64,000 bases of DNA from CAVWDU01 sp963753815 (GTDB lineage Bacteria; Pseudomonadota; Gammaproteobacteria; Pseudomonadales; Halieaceae). The position numbers and the translations under genes are program-made. How positions within the stretch are numbered: position 1 is the first letter of the stretch; every line of letters begins with the position of its first letter. This document shows, in pieces, positions 26,344 through 38,102 of the stretch. The notes below the pieces were generated by a model. That model saw nothing but the letters and a program-made list of their open reading frames with translations. It had not been told where the DNA came from and did not search any database. The DNA is taken from contig CAVWDU010000003.1 of the NCBI GenBank assembly GCA_963753815.1, forward strand, positions 868,001-932,000, written 5' to 3'.

Positions 26344-27672
26344 CTATCGGTCCAGAGTCACCCGCCCCACCGGCGCCGCCCCACGGCGAATGCCCGGCGT
26401 GGGTGCCAGCATGAACAGGTCGCCGTTGCGGCCGTTGAGTGAGACGGGCACCCCCAACTTGCGGGTGAGTTCAGCGTGGGCATCGAGGTGCGTTGGTTCA
26501 CCGTGCACGGGCACCGCGATATGCGGCCTGATCCAGCCATACATCGCATTCAGCTCATCCCGCGCCGGGTGCCCAGACGCATGTATCGGCGCATCTGGAT
26601 CAGTATCAGTAATGACATGAACGCCCCGGGCCCGCAGCGCCGCGTACAGGGCCTCCAGCGCTTTTTCGTTGCCGGGAATGACCCGCGCACTGAAGATCAC
26701 GGTGTCGCCGGCGACCAGTTCCATGGCCGGGTGATCGCCCCGCGCCAGTCGCGACAGCGCGGCACCCGCTTCCCCCTGGCTACCGGTGGCGATGGCAAAA
26801 ATCTCCGCCGGCGGCAGGTAGCCCAGGTGGTCCGGGCGGATCAGTTCCAGATCCGTTGGCCACAGGTCACAGGCGCGAGCCGCCCGGTGGTAGCGCTCGA
26901 GCGAGCGCCCGAGGATGGCGGCATAGCGCCCGTTATCGGCTGCGACGGTCGCCAGGGTGACCAGCCGGGCGATATTGCTGCCAAAGCAGGCGATCACGAC
27001 CCGCCCCTCGGCTGCGGCCACCCGTCGGGTCAGCGCCGCCCGCAACCGGCCCTCGCTCACCGACCAGCCCGTCACCGTGGCACTTGTGGAGTCGCACACC
27101 ATGGCCAGTATGCCCCGGTCGCCAATGCGCCTGAGCGCCGCGCCGTCGTAGGCGGGGCCGACGATGGGCTCGGGGTCCAGCTTCCAGTCCCCGGTGTGGA
27201 ATACCACACCGGGTTGCGCGCTGATGAGCAGTGCCTGTGACTCGGGGGTAGAGTGAGTCTGTCCCACCCATTCGATATCAAAGGGTCCCACCGCGTGCCG
27301 CTGACCGGTATCGACGACCTGCACGCGCACTTCGTCGGCTATACCCGCCTCAGCGAGTTTGTGATGGAGAATGCGCGCGGTAAAGCGGGTGCAGTACACC
27401 GGGCAGCGCAACTGGGGCCAGTGGTGGGCCACCGCGCCGACGTGGTCCTCGTGGGCGTGGGTCACCAGCAGGCCCGCCAGCCTGTCCCTGCGGGAGGCAA
27501 TGAAGTCGGCAGCGGCGGTGAAAACCCGCGTGGCCCCGGCGCTGCGCTCGAAGCCGATACCGCAATCGACCATCAGCCACTGTCCGTCGTGGCCGTAGAG
27601 ATTCATATTGATGCCGATTTCACCACAGCCGCCCAGCGGCAGCAGCCAGAGATCACGGGCGCCGGGGGTCAT
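26344..27672 (-). CDS. RNase J-like MBL/beta-CASP protein
   Basis: 442 residues from ATG 27672. It begins LWLLPLGGCGEIGINMNLYG, the diagnostic start of ribonuclease J-type enzymes, followed by the zinc motif VTHAHEDHVGA, VFHTGDWKLDP and a beta-CASP segment (IACFGSNIARL). It is shorter than Bacillus RNase J (about 555), lacking most of the C-terminal region, as in several proteobacterial homologues. Role may be 5'-exonuclease or endonuclease on RNA; this is inferred. A -10-like TATACT on the minus strand near 27777-27782 could be its promoter. An alternative GTG at 27813 is in frame. Confidence 0.82.
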   Translation of the reverse strand: MTPGARDLWLLPLGGCGEIGINMNLYGHDGQWLMVDCGIGFERSAGATRVFTAAADFIASRRDRLAGLLVTHAHEDHVGAVAHHWPQLRCPVYCTRFTARILHHKLAEAGIADEVRVQVVDTGQRHAVGPFDIEWVGQTHSTPESQALLISAQPGVVFHTGDWKLDPEPIVGPAYDGAALRRIGDRGILAMVCDSTSATVTGWSVSEGRLRAALTRRVAAAEGRVVIACFGSNIARLVTLATVAADNGRYAAILGRSLERYHRAARACDLWPTDLELIRPDHLGYLPPAEIFAIATGSQGEAGAALSRLARGDHPAMELVAGDTVIFSARVIPGNEKALEALYAALRARGVHVITDTDPDAPIHASGHPARDELNAMYGWIRPHIAVPVHGEPTHLDAHAELTRKLGVPVSLNGRNGDLFMLAPTPGIRRGAAPVGRVTLDR

Positions 27673-27859
27673 TTCGGCACCGCAGGCAGAGGGGTGGCGG
27701 TACGAAGGACTAGGCCGGCGCCGTCCGTCGGGGTAGATGTTCGCATGGGTGCAGGGGTCATTCGGATCAAAAATGGCAGTATAATGCAATCCCGGCACAC
27801 CCCACTGTGCCACGCCGGGTGGCTTTCACACACCTCGGCCATTCAACGAGACGTCACCG

Positions 27860-28163
27860 ATGACCACCCGGGACAACCTGCTCCTGCCTGCTGCACTGCT
27901 GGTCACCCTGATCGCCGTGTTTACCGGGCATCGACTTCGCCTTCGTCGGCGAACGCAACCACTACCACACCCCCAACGACAACATCGATCTGCTCGACCT
28001 GCGCACCCTGCAACACCACGGCAGCAACATCTACCCGCTGGCACTGGAGCCGGCCAACACCAACCTGAGCCAGCCGGCCGGGAACCGCGTGGTGTACAAC
28101 AGCGCCTTCAGTGACTGGTTCCAGTTGAGTTTTGAGCGGCTGAGCCTGCACAGTCCCGCATAG
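27860..28163 (+). pseudogene. Internally deleted M28-type membrane peptidase remnant
   Basis: An ATG at 27860 opens a signal-anchor-like start (RDNLLLPAALLVTLIAVFTG). At 27926-27927 it joins, out of frame by one base, the C-terminal end of an M28-family zinc peptidase: IDFAFVGERNHYHTPNDN, LDLRTLQHHGSNIYPLAL and a tail ending at TAG 28161-28163. The zinc-ligand His of NHYHTP is still present but the rest of the catalytic domain (several hundred residues) is missing. This is best explained by one internal deletion. Not expected to give an active product. Confidence 0.78.
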
Positions 28164-28321
28164 CGGCTATCAATTCCGGCCAGGTAGGGGACTGTCAAAG
28201 GTGGTGGCCACGCGGCTTCAGCCACGCAAGGCCGAATTGCCCGGACTCACCACCCGGAACACATCTGGTGTTCCGATAAGCCGCCTTCTCCCCCAGGATG
28301 TGGGGTGGAGGAGAGGTTGGT

Positions 28322-28684
28322 ATGGCTGCAGTCGCTTTTGATACACTCAAGTTCGCCCGTCGTTTGAAGGAAGCCGGGGTACCGGAAGCCCAGGCCGAGG
28401 CACAGGCAGAACTTATGTCGGAAGCGTTTGTGTTCAATATGGATGCGCTGGTCACCAGGGATTACCTTGATGAGCGGCTCGACCGTTCGTTCGAAAGCGT
28501 TAACCAAAGGATTGACGCCGTCGAGTCGCGTATGGAGGAAGGCTTCGCCAGGCATGAGCGCCGATTCGAACGCCTGGAAACCTCTTTGAGTGACCTGAGG
28601 GCGGATATGCGCCTCGTGAAGTGGGTCATGGCGGCGATAGCGGCGAGCACCCTGTACCCGTTGCTGGAACGCCTTGTCGCCTGA
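28322..28684 (+). CDS. DUF1640-like coiled-coil protein with C-terminal membrane anchor
   Basis: 120 residues from ATG 28322, with GGAGGAGAGG upstream. It starts with FDTLKFARRLKEAGVPEAQA, the hallmark of DUF1640/CCDC90-like proteins, has a coiled coil (about residues 45-95, with SFESVNQRIDAVESRMEE) and ends in a membrane helix (WVMAAIAASTLYPLLERL). Bacterial members are often found as small stand-alone genes of unknown function. Its stop overlaps the start of the hydrolase gene by 11 bp. Confidence 0.8.
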   Translation: MAAVAFDTLKFARRLKEAGVPEAQAEAQAELMSEAFVFNMDALVTRDYLDERLDRSFESVNQRIDAVESRMEEGFARHERRFERLETSLSDLRADMRLVKWVMAAIAASTLYPLLERLVA

Positions 28685-30518
28685 GCGGATCGCGATTCGA
28701 ATCCGCAGCGGGTGGCTCACCCCCATCCTCCGGCTGATCGCCTGCGCGCTATTCGCCGCCCCAAACTGGGCGGGTAGCCAAAGCAACAGCGATGCCGGGA
28801 ACAGTGAGGTCAACATCGACCGGGGGCTAAAGATTCCCATGGCCGACGGCACCCCGCTGAATGGCACCCTCTACCGCCCCGCCGTCGGTGACCCTGGTGC
28901 CGGCGCCAGAGGCACCGAAAAGCGCTTTCCCACCATCGTCACCATCACGCCTTACAGCGGCAAGCGTTTTGACCCGGACGCGCGCTACTTCACCCGCAAC
29001 AACTTCGCCTTCCTCACCGTGGATGCCCGTGGGCGCGGCGACAGCGGCGGCAGCTTTGTGCCGTTCTCACCCGGCGATGGATTGGACGGGCGCGACGTGG
29101 TGGAGTGGATCACAAAACAGCCCTGGTCGGACGGGCGCGTGCTGATGCGCGGCGGCTCCTACGCGGGCTACAACCAGTGGTCGACCGTGCGCCACCAACC
29201 GAAAGGGCTGGCCAGTATCGTGCCCATCGCCTCCGCATTTCCCGGCATCGACTTCCCGATGAACTACAACGTACCGGTTCCCTACAGCCTCCGCTGGCTC
29301 AGTCTCACCAGCGGCATAACGCCACGGGGCAAGGGGTTCGGCGACAAGGGATTCTGGAACCGGGTGTTTCGCGGCTACCACACCTCCGGGGCGGCGTTCG
29401 ACACCCTCGACAAACGGGCGGGCATGCCCAACGCGCACTTCCAGGAGTGGATGGCGCACCCCGTATTCGACGGCTACTGGGCCGAACGCGCACCCACGCC
29501 GGAGCAGTACGCCCGGCTGGACCTGCCCATTCTCACCATCACCGGTTACTACGACGCCGACCAGCCGGGCGCGATGGCCTACTACCACCGCCATATGCGG
29601 CACGGCAGTGAGAGCGGCAAGGCCAGGCATTTCCTGGTACTGGGGCCCTGGAATCATGGCGGCACCCGCAAACCCGTGCAAACCTTCGGTGGTGTGAAGT
29701 TTGGGAACGCAATGATGTTCGATGCCCTGGGCCTGGATCGCGAGTGGTACCGCTGGGTGCTGGGCGAAGGACCGCGCCCGGCGTTTCTGCTGGACCGCGT
29801 TACTTACTTCGTCGCCGGCGCCAACCGCTGGCGCAGCGCGCCCTCGCTGGAGGCCATTGCCGACCAGCATCTGGTACTGCACCTGCAATCGGCAAAAAGC
29901 GCGGGCAGCCTGGACCGGGCCGGGAAGCTGGTGACGGAGCCTCCGGACGCCGCAGACGTTGACCATTACGTCTACGACCCACTGGACTATCGCAAGGTCA
30001 TGCTCACACCCTCCCGGGACTACCTCACCGACGCCTCGGAAGTACTGGCGACCGACGGCGACGGGCTCATCTACCAGTCCGAGCCGCTGGCGAAGGCGAT
30101 GGAAATCACCGGCTACCTGCGCCTGGACACCTGGCTGGAGACGGATGTGCCGGATACCGACATCAACGCGACCCTGTACGAGATCCTCGCGGACGGCACC
30201 AGCATTGCCCTCACCGGCCAGACCCTGCGCCTGCGCTACCGCCACTCGCTGGAAAGCGAAACGCTGATGACGCCGGGCGTGGCCGAGCCGGTGGTCTTCG
30301 ATCGCTTCTATTTCATCTCGCGGCAGGTAGCCAAAGGCAGCCGGCTGCGCCTTTTCATCCGCCCGTCCAACGGGCTGGCAAACCAGCGCAACTATAACAG
30401 CGGCGGCGTGGTGGCCAGGGAGACACGGGAAGATGCACGCACCGCCACGGTAAAACTGCACCTCGGGCCCGGAACCCCGACTCGCCTTACACTGCCGGTG
30501 GTGACGCGCCTGCACTAG
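28674..30518 (+). CDS. CocE/NonD-family alpha/beta hydrolase, secreted
   Basis: 614 residues from TTG 28674, the only start that keeps the signal peptide (LIACALFAAPNWAGS). Catalytic Ser lies in MRGGSYAGYNQW, Asp in TGYYDADQPGAM and His in LGPWNHGGTR, the triad of the CocE/X-Pro dipeptidyl-peptidase-type hydrolases. A C-terminal jelly-roll domain (from about residue 400) with EITGYLRLDTW is also typical. Substrates in the family range from cocaine esters to acyl-peptides and beta-lactams; none can be assigned here. Confidence 0.88.
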   Translation: MSPERIAIRIRSGWLTPILRLIACALFAAPNWAGSQSNSDAGNSEVNIDRGLKIPMADGTPLNGTLYRPAVGDPGAGARGTEKRFPTIVTITPYSGKRFDPDARYFTRNNFAFLTVDARGRGDSGGSFVPFSPGDGLDGRDVVEWITKQPWSDGRVLMRGGSYAGYNQWSTVRHQPKGLASIVPIASAFPGIDFPMNYNVPVPYSLRWLSLTSGITPRGKGFGDKGFWNRVFRGYHTSGAAFDTLDKRAGMPNAHFQEWMAHPVFDGYWAERAPTPEQYARLDLPILTITGYYDADQPGAMAYYHRHMRHGSESGKARHFLVLGPWNHGGTRKPVQTFGGVKFGNAMMFDALGLDREWYRWVLGEGPRPAFLLDRVTYFVAGANRWRSAPSLEAIADQHLVLHLQSAKSAGSLDRAGKLVTEPPDAADVDHYVYDPLDYRKVMLTPSRDYLTDASEVLATDGDGLIYQSEPLAKAMEITGYLRLDTWLETDVPDTDINATLYEILADGTSIALTGQTLRLRYRHSLESETLMTPGVAEPVVFDRFYFISRQVAKGSRLRLFIRPSNGLANQRNYNSGGVVARETREDARTATVKLHLGPGTPTRLTLPVVTRLH

Positions 30519-30667
30519 GCGCCCTGGTTTACTGGCCGCCACCCGGCGCCGGTTCGTTGGCGGTTACGGGTTTTCTCCCGAAAATGCATCCCCGACAGCC
30601 AGTGACATGGATGACGCTTCCCGATCCATAGTAGTATGCGCGTTTCCCCGAACACGACCCGACCCGA

Positions 30668-31525
30668 ATGAAAACGCCCCCACGCCTGCAACCCCTCGTC
30701 GACGACGGTCTGGTGGATGAAGTCATCCGGCCGCTGATGAGCGGAAAAGAGGCGGATGTCTACGTGGTCCGCTGCGGCAGTAACATCCGCTGCGCCAAAA
30801 TCTACAAGGATGCCGTCAAGCGCAGTTTCAAAAAAGCCGCGCAGTACACCGAAGGCCGTAAAGTACGCAACAGCCGGCGTGCACGCGCTATGGAAAAGGG
30901 CTCCAGGTTCGGGCGCAAACAGCAGGAAGAAACCTGGCAGAACGCGGAGGTCGACGCACTGAATCGCCTCGCCCGGGCCGGGGTCAGGGTACCGCAGCCC
31001 TACGGCTGCTTCGACGGCGTCCTGTTGATGGAATTAGTCACCGACGAGGACGGCGATGTCGCGCCGCGACTCAATGATGTCTCGATGTCTGCAGAACAGG
31101 CCGAAGAAGATCACGCCCTGATGATGCAGTACGTGATGCGCATGCTCTGTGCCGGTTTGATCCACGGTGACCTGTCGGAGTTCAACGTGCTGGTCGACGA
31201 GGACGGCCCTGTCATCATCGACCTGCCACAGGCGGTCGATGCGGCGTCTAACAACAACGCCCAATCGATGCTGGCGCGCGATGTCAGGAACATGACCGAG
31301 TACTACGGCCTGTTCTCACCCGCACTCCTCGAAAGCCACTATGCGGAAGAGATCTGGGCGCTTTACGAAGCGGGTGAATTGCACCCGGACCACGCCCTGA
31401 CCGGACAGTTCGAACTGGACGACCACGACGCGGATGTCGATGCCGTGATGCTTGAAATCAAGGCGGCCCTGGTGGCGGAAGAGGAGCGCCGGGAAAGAAT
31501 GAAAGACGCGCTGGAAGGCGAGTGA
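30668..31525 (+). CDS. RIO1-like serine kinase (PA4780 family)
   Basis: 285 residues. RIO kinase motifs occur in order: SGKEADVYVV, CAKIYKDAVKRSFKKA (ATP-binding Lys), a Lys/Arg-rich flexible loop, LMELVTDEDG hinge, the catalytic LIHGDLSEFNVLV and the metal-binding VIIDLPQAVDAASN. The sequence corresponds to the Pseudomonas PA4780-type RIO1 proteins. Eukaryotic and archaeal RIO proteins act in small-subunit ribosome maturation; the bacterial role is not established. It stands alone with its own leader. Confidence 0.92.
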   Translation: MKTPPRLQPLVDDGLVDEVIRPLMSGKEADVYVVRCGSNIRCAKIYKDAVKRSFKKAAQYTEGRKVRNSRRARAMEKGSRFGRKQQEETWQNAEVDALNRLARAGVRVPQPYGCFDGVLLMELVTDEDGDVAPRLNDVSMSAEQAEEDHALMMQYVMRMLCAGLIHGDLSEFNVLVDEDGPVIIDLPQAVDAASNNNAQSMLARDVRNMTEYYGLFSPALLESHYAEEIWALYEAGELHPDHALTGQFELDDHDADVDAVMLEIKAALVAEEERRERMKDALEGE

Positions 31526-31566
31526 CCTTCGCTCGTAACCTCCGTACACGTATCCCTGGCACGGGT

Positions 31567-33543
<1,977 letters not shown>

Positions 33544-33764
33544 GGTGGTGTTTCCTCGCTGGCAGTTGAGTAGATCGCGCTGCAATGGACGGGCTGCTAT
33601 TGGCGGCTAGCGTCACACCCACGCGAACGCCTGTCACCGGGCGCGATCCTTCACCTCAAAAGCATAGCAGGGTCACACCCTAAGCACAGCCGGCGCTCCT
33701 GCCAACCGCTGCACCATGCTGAATCTCTGTTGCTGGCAGTGTGCCGGAATCAGGGTGATCCGGG

Positions 33765-35609
33765 TCACGGAGCTCCAAATCTGACGGACTGCCAGCCAGC
33801 CTGCTCGGCAATCCATGCCTCCACCTGCTCTTCCAGCAGCGTCAGCGGCAGATCGCCGTTGCCCAGCACCAGTTCGTGGAACTGGCGAATATCAAACGCC
33901 TCTCCCAGCGCAGCGCGGGCGCGCTCGCGTAGCTCCAGCATCTTGATCATGCCCACCTTGTACGCTGTGGCCTGGCCCGGCAGTACGAAGTAGCGCTCTA
34001 TCTCGACAACCACGTCATTCTCCGCGATACCGGTGTTGCCCAGCATGTAATCGATCGCCCGCTCCCGGCTCCAGCGCTTGCGGTGTATGCCGGTGTCGAC
34101 CACCAGGCGTACCGCGCGGAACAGCTCGTCCTGCAGCCGCCCGAGGTTGTCGTACGGGTCTTCCTGAAAACCTGCCTCCCATGCCAGGCGTTCGGCGTAC
34201 AGGCCCCAGCCCTCGCTGTAGGCCGTAAAGGGGAGCACCCGGCGAAACTGCGGCACGCCCGTCAACTCCGACTGGATGGTCGACTGGAAATGGTGGCCCG
34301 GCACGGCCTCGTGGTAGGCCAGCGTGCGCATACGAAAACTCGGCATTTCGGCCGGGTCGCGCAGGTTGACGAAAAAGCGACCGGGGCGCGAACCATCCAA
34401 CGAAGGCGGAAAGTAATAGGCAGCGGGGGCGCCATCCTGGCGAAACTCGGGAACCGGCACCACCTCCACCGAGCCCTCGGGCAGGGTGACGAACCAGGCG
34501 CTCATCTCGGCATTGATCTCGTCGATGATTGCCTGGAAGTCCGCAATGATCTCGTCCCGGCCGGCTTCTGTGTCGGGATAGAGGAATCGCGCCTCACCGC
34601 CCAGGGCAAGCATACGCTCGGCCACCGTGCCCTCTGAAAGACCCTGTTCCCGCAGTATGGTGTCCATCTCGCCCTGGATGCGCGCCACCTCGGCCAGGCC
34701 GAGATCATGGATTTCGTCGGCGGTCATGTCGGTGGTGGTCGAAACCCGCAATCGATGATCGTAGTAGGCGTCTCCCTGCGGCAGTGCCCAGACGCCGTGA
34801 TTATCCGTCGCTGTCGACAGCAGCCCGTCGAAGTAGGCGATCAGTGCGCGGTAGGCCGGGTAGACTGAATCCTCGATTGCGTCAAATGCCTGCCCCCTCA
34901 GGTCCTCCGCGCGCGGCTGAGGCAGCGCGTCGATATCCTCGAGGGCCTGGGTAAAATGGGTGAAAAGTATATTCTCCCGGGCCGGCGTGGCGACGAAACC
35001 GCGCATCTCAGTCAACACTTTTTCGACCACGAATCGCGGCGGGATGATGCCCCTGGACTCGCGCAACCGCAGCCCTTCCAGCAACTGTTCGAACTTGGTG
35101 CCGAACAGCCCCAGGCGGGCGATGTAGTACTCGGCGCGCTGCTCGGAATCCAGCGGGTGCTGCGTGACCATGAACTCCGGCAGGTTGTTCTGCACGCCGT
35201 CGAGTTGGTTCACCGGGTAATCGTGCCAGGTGAAGGGTATACCCTCGACCTGGCTGGTCAGGAACCAGTCGAGCACGTCGTAGGACAACGCCTCCTGTCC
35301 CGACAGAGAAGCGCGATCATAGCTGTGCAGGGTTTCGAGGTCCTGCTGCAGCTTGTCGATCTGCTCGCGGGTATGCTCCGGCGACTCGTCGCTCAGGCGG
35401 GCGTTGTGGCCGTCGAACCCCAGGGGTTCCAGCACCCGCAGCATGGTCAACAGTTCCGGGTCATCCAGCGCTGCCTCGATGAAGACACGCTCGTAGAACA
35501 CGTTGATGCTGAACGGCTTGAACCAGATCGCGTTGACGACGAAAACCCCGCCGACCAGGACACCGACAGCCAACAGGGCGCCGAGCCATTTGAGTATGCG
35601 CTCTACCAT
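33765..35609 (-). CDS. DUF885-family membrane-anchored metallopeptidase
   Basis: 614 residues from ATG 35609. One N-terminal anchor (LGALLAVGVLVGGVFVVNAI) precedes the DUF885 fold with the zinc-site motif LAYHEAVPGHHFQ near residue 425 and EGWGLYAERLAWEAG after it; PGQATAYKVGM is near the C-terminus. DUF885 proteins are predicted peptidases related to thermolysin-type or M32-like enzymes, located in the cell envelope. Full length compared with family. A separate C-terminal remnant of a second DUF885 gene lies 2.5 kb away at 38103. Confidence 0.88.
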   Translation of the reverse strand: MVERILKWLGALLAVGVLVGGVFVVNAIWFKPFSINVFYERVFIEAALDDPELLTMLRVLEPLGFDGHNARLSDESPEHTREQIDKLQQDLETLHSYDRASLSGQEALSYDVLDWFLTSQVEGIPFTWHDYPVNQLDGVQNNLPEFMVTQHPLDSEQRAEYYIARLGLFGTKFEQLLEGLRLRESRGIIPPRFVVEKVLTEMRGFVATPARENILFTHFTQALEDIDALPQPRAEDLRGQAFDAIEDSVYPAYRALIAYFDGLLSTATDNHGVWALPQGDAYYDHRLRVSTTTDMTADEIHDLGLAEVARIQGEMDTILREQGLSEGTVAERMLALGGEARFLYPDTEAGRDEIIADFQAIIDEINAEMSAWFVTLPEGSVEVVPVPEFRQDGAPAAYYFPPSLDGSRPGRFFVNLRDPAEMPSFRMRTLAYHEAVPGHHFQSTIQSELTGVPQFRRVLPFTAYSEGWGLYAERLAWEAGFQEDPYDNLGRLQDELFRAVRLVVDTGIHRKRWSRERAIDYMLGNTGIAENDVVVEIERYFVLPGQATAYKVGMIKMLELRERARAALGEAFDIRQFHELVLGNGDLPLTLLEEQVEAWIAEQAGWQSVRFGAP

Positions 35610-35893
35610 CACAATTATTCGCTTATAGTCATTGGACGTGGAACCCAAACTCACCGATCAGGGATTGCCGTCGGCGAGTTGGGATCATACCGGGTCACGT
35701 TCGCCATGAGAGTCCCTGAGCCGGGGGTAACGGGGTCTCGAACGCTTAGTTTGCAGCAGCCCGAATCTTACGTAAACACGCTGCCAGCTGCGACGACTCG
35801 CAGCGACTATCGTCTATTTGCCCGATTTACGCAACGTAGGGTCGCACTGGCGTCGGACCGTTGCGGTGAAATCATCCTGAGCCCGACAGGCTG

Positions 35894-36211
35894 CTAGCCC
35901 GAAACCAGCTTGAGACCCACCACACCCGCGACGATAGACAGCAGGCACAGTAACCTCAGGGCATCCCGGGACTCACCGAAGAGGACCATGCCCAGTATCG
36001 CCACACCCACGGCGCCGATGCCGGTCCACGCGGCATAGGCGGTGCCGACCGGGATGGTTTTCATGGCGATCGACAGTAGCCACACACTGACCACCATGGC
36101 CGCCAGGGTCAGCGTGGACGGAATGACCCGGGTAAAACCCGCCGTATACTTGAGCCCGATCGCCCACCCGCACTCGAACAAACCCGCCACTACCAGCACA
36201 GCCCACGCCAT
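35894..36211 (-). CDS. sugE: SMR-family exporter, SugE/Gdx type
   Basis: 105 residues from ATG 36211 (GGGAGCGG upstream), the standard size. Four membrane helices are visible. Helix 1 carries the essential Glu (LFECGWAIGLKYTAGF), and MKTIPVGTAYAAWTGIGAVG is the signature of the SugE/Gdx branch, which exports guanidinium ion and some quaternary ammonium compounds. Members work as dual-topology homodimers, consistent with the single gene here. I saw no guanidine riboswitch upstream. Confidence 0.9.
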   Translation of the reverse strand: MAWAVLVVAGLFECGWAIGLKYTAGFTRVIPSTLTLAAMVVSVWLLSIAMKTIPVGTAYAAWTGIGAVGVAILGMVLFGESRDALRLLCLLSIVAGVVGLKLVSG

Positions 36212-36315
36212 AGCTTCACCGCTCCCTTGTTGTTTTTGAGTCGTTAACGTCACCACTGCCGCAAAACTCCAGGGGCACCTCAATCACGAGGGTCTTGGTC
36301 GCAACAGCAATCCGC

Positions 36316-37455
36316 TTACCGCAATGGTCTGAAACACCGCCGGATTTCATCGATGAGTACTTCCGGTTGTTCCAGGGCCGCGAAGTGGCCGCCGCGTTCC
36401 AGTTCGTTCCAGTGGATGAGCTGGCTGAATCGACGCTCCGCCCAGCGGCGGCTGCAGCGAAACAACTCACGCGGGAAGATAGAACAGCCTACGGGAATAT
36501 CAATCGGGGTGAGCTCCGTGGCTCCAAAGCTTTCCCAGTAGAGCCGAGCGGAACTGGCGCTGCAGTTGTTCAGCCAGTAAAGCATCACGTTATCCAGCAA
36601 CTCGTCTCGACAGATCACATTCTCGGGGTGCTTGACGCCATCCACCTCACAATCGGTCCAGGTGTAAAACTTCTCCACCACCCAGGCCATCTGGCCCACG
36701 GGCGAATCGGCCAACCCGTAACCAAGCGTTTGCGGTCGCGTCGACTGTTGCCGGGCGTATGCTGATTCGGTCTGCTTGTAGGCCGCCAGGTCATCGAGCG
36801 CCGCTTTCTCGGTTGCGGTGAGGTCGTTCATTGTCGCCGGATCGGGCGCGACGATCGGCATGGTGGTATGCAATCCGGCACAGTGCTGTTGCTCGGTACT
36901 GCCCATGCTCTGGGTGATCATCGCACCCCAGTCCCCGCCCTGCGCCACGTAGCGATCGTAGCCGAGTCGCGCCATCAGCTTACCCCACATGCGGCCGATG
37001 GCTTCCACCGATGTGCCGGTGCTCGCAGGTTTGCCCGAGAAGCCGTAGCCGGGCAGCGATGGCACCACCAGGTGAAACGCATCCTCCGGGTTGCCGCCGT
37101 GCGCCGTCGGATCTGTCAGCGGCTCTATGATCTTGTGAAACTCGACGACGGATCCCGGCCATCCGTGCGAGATGATCAGCGGCAACGCGTTGGGTTCCGG
37201 GCTGCGGCGGTGGATAAAATGGATATCGATGCCATCGATCTCGGTACGCACATTCTCCCAACCGTTCAACCGCCGCTCAAACCGACGCCAGTCATAGGAC
37301 GTGCGCCAGTATTCCGCCAGCTCCCGGGTGTAGGCCAGGGGCATACCCTGTTCCCAGCCATCGCAGGTCTCTGCTTCCGGCCACCGGGTCTGCGCAAGTC
37401 GCAGGCGCAGGTCGTCCAGTTGCTCTTCCTCGATCTCGATTGTCATCGGCTTCAT
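36316..37455 (-). CDS. Epoxide hydrolase with EHN domain
   Basis: 379 residues from ATG 37455 (GGGAG 6 bases upstream). The N-terminal EHN segment (LRLRLAQTRWPEAETCDGWE) is followed by the alpha/beta-hydrolase core: oxyanion motif LIISHGWPGSVVEF, nucleophile Asp in AQGGDWGAMITQ, and the catalytic His in ERGGHFAALEQP. The pattern is that of microsomal-type epoxide hydrolases that open epoxides to diols. It precedes sugE by 105 bp on the same strand. Substrate unknown. Confidence 0.9.
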   Translation of the reverse strand: MKPMTIEIEEEQLDDLRLRLAQTRWPEAETCDGWEQGMPLAYTRELAEYWRTSYDWRRFERRLNGWENVRTEIDGIDIHFIHRRSPEPNALPLIISHGWPGSVVEFHKIIEPLTDPTAHGGNPEDAFHLVVPSLPGYGFSGKPASTGTSVEAIGRMWGKLMARLGYDRYVAQGGDWGAMITQSMGSTEQQHCAGLHTTMPIVAPDPATMNDLTATEKAALDDLAAYKQTESAYARQQSTRPQTLGYGLADSPVGQMAWVVEKFYTWTDCEVDGVKHPENVICRDELLDNVMLYWLNNCSASSARLYWESFGATELTPIDIPVGCSIFPRELFRCSRRWAERRFSQLIHWNELERGGHFAALEQPEVLIDEIRRCFRPLR

Positions 37456-37824
37456 CGCCGTCTCCCTAATAAAGTGTGGATAGCCCAATACTGCCACTTC
37501 TGACTTTAGCGCGTCCTGAATTGTGCCGCACCTGCGCCTGCATCTGTAGCCGTGCCTGCGTTCCTGCCCGCCGACAACCAGGGCCGCAACAAAAAAACCT
37601 TCATCTGTAGTTGGCACGGCGATTGCGTTATCAACAGCGGGGCCAGGAAAAACGGGCCCGCGGTGACAAACGCACCCGGCTGAGGCCCCGACATCTGCAC
37701 GAACGCTCCAATGTGGTGCCATCCCCGGATGTTTCGTTCGTTCCCGCTCGAAGTTGGCGCCGGCGATGCAGGGCGCCCTTCGGCCTCTTTACGTGTAAGC
37801 AGGTTATTGATCATGAGGATTAAA
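37456..37824. other. Gene-free stretch before a putative lipoprotein
   Basis: No coding frame here shows a convincing start or family. The stretch contains the divergent leader regions of the epoxide hydrolase and the small lipoprotein gene; nothing else was recognised. Confidence 0.35.
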
Positions 37825-38085
37825 ATGACGATGGAAAAGACAGTGATCACAGGCGCCGCTGTCTGTTGCCTGAGTGGCTGCGCCAGCCTGTTCGACTCCA
37901 CAAACTCATTTCAGGACCCGTCCACCGAGGTGTCGGTCGTCAGCCAGCTGGTACAAGGCGATACGGGTCGTCCTGGTCATCGCCTGCCCTGTTGTCGGCC
38001 CGACGCACGGCGCAAGGACTACGGAGGTGAATACTACGAGGTCAGGGCGGGGCAACTGGTGCGCGTCTTCAGGTGCTTACGATAA
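37825..38085 (+). CDS. Putative small lipoprotein
   Basis: 86 residues from ATG 37825, with GAGGAT 5 bases upstream. A lipobox is visible at the end of a short hydrophobic stretch (VITGAAVCCLSGCAS), predicting an acylated Cys near residue 19. The rest is short and Arg-rich with YGGEYYEVRAGQLVRVF near the end. It is not recognised as a family and could be a fragment; support is the ribosome binding site plus lipobox. Confidence 0.4.
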   Translation: MTMEKTVITGAAVCCLSGCASLFDSTNSFQDPSTEVSVVSQLVQGDTGRPGHRLPCCRPDARRKDYGGEYYEVRAGQLVRVFRCLR

Positions 38086-38102
38086 TGTCTTCGCGTCGGT
38101 AG

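Noticed and set aside
29067..30542. 491-codon minus-strand frame opposite the CocE-type hydrolase
   Set aside because: The plus strand carries a complete catalytic triad and signal peptide; the opposite frame shows no motif.
36212..36330. Possible guanidine riboswitch before the SugE-type gene
   Set aside because: No paired ACGR hairpin loops (guanidine-II) or ykkC-like core was found on the minus strand.
37506..37901. 131-codon minus-strand frame with a hydrophobic start
   Set aside because: No ribosome binding site or family; it overlaps the putative lipoprotein on the other strand and has erratic composition.
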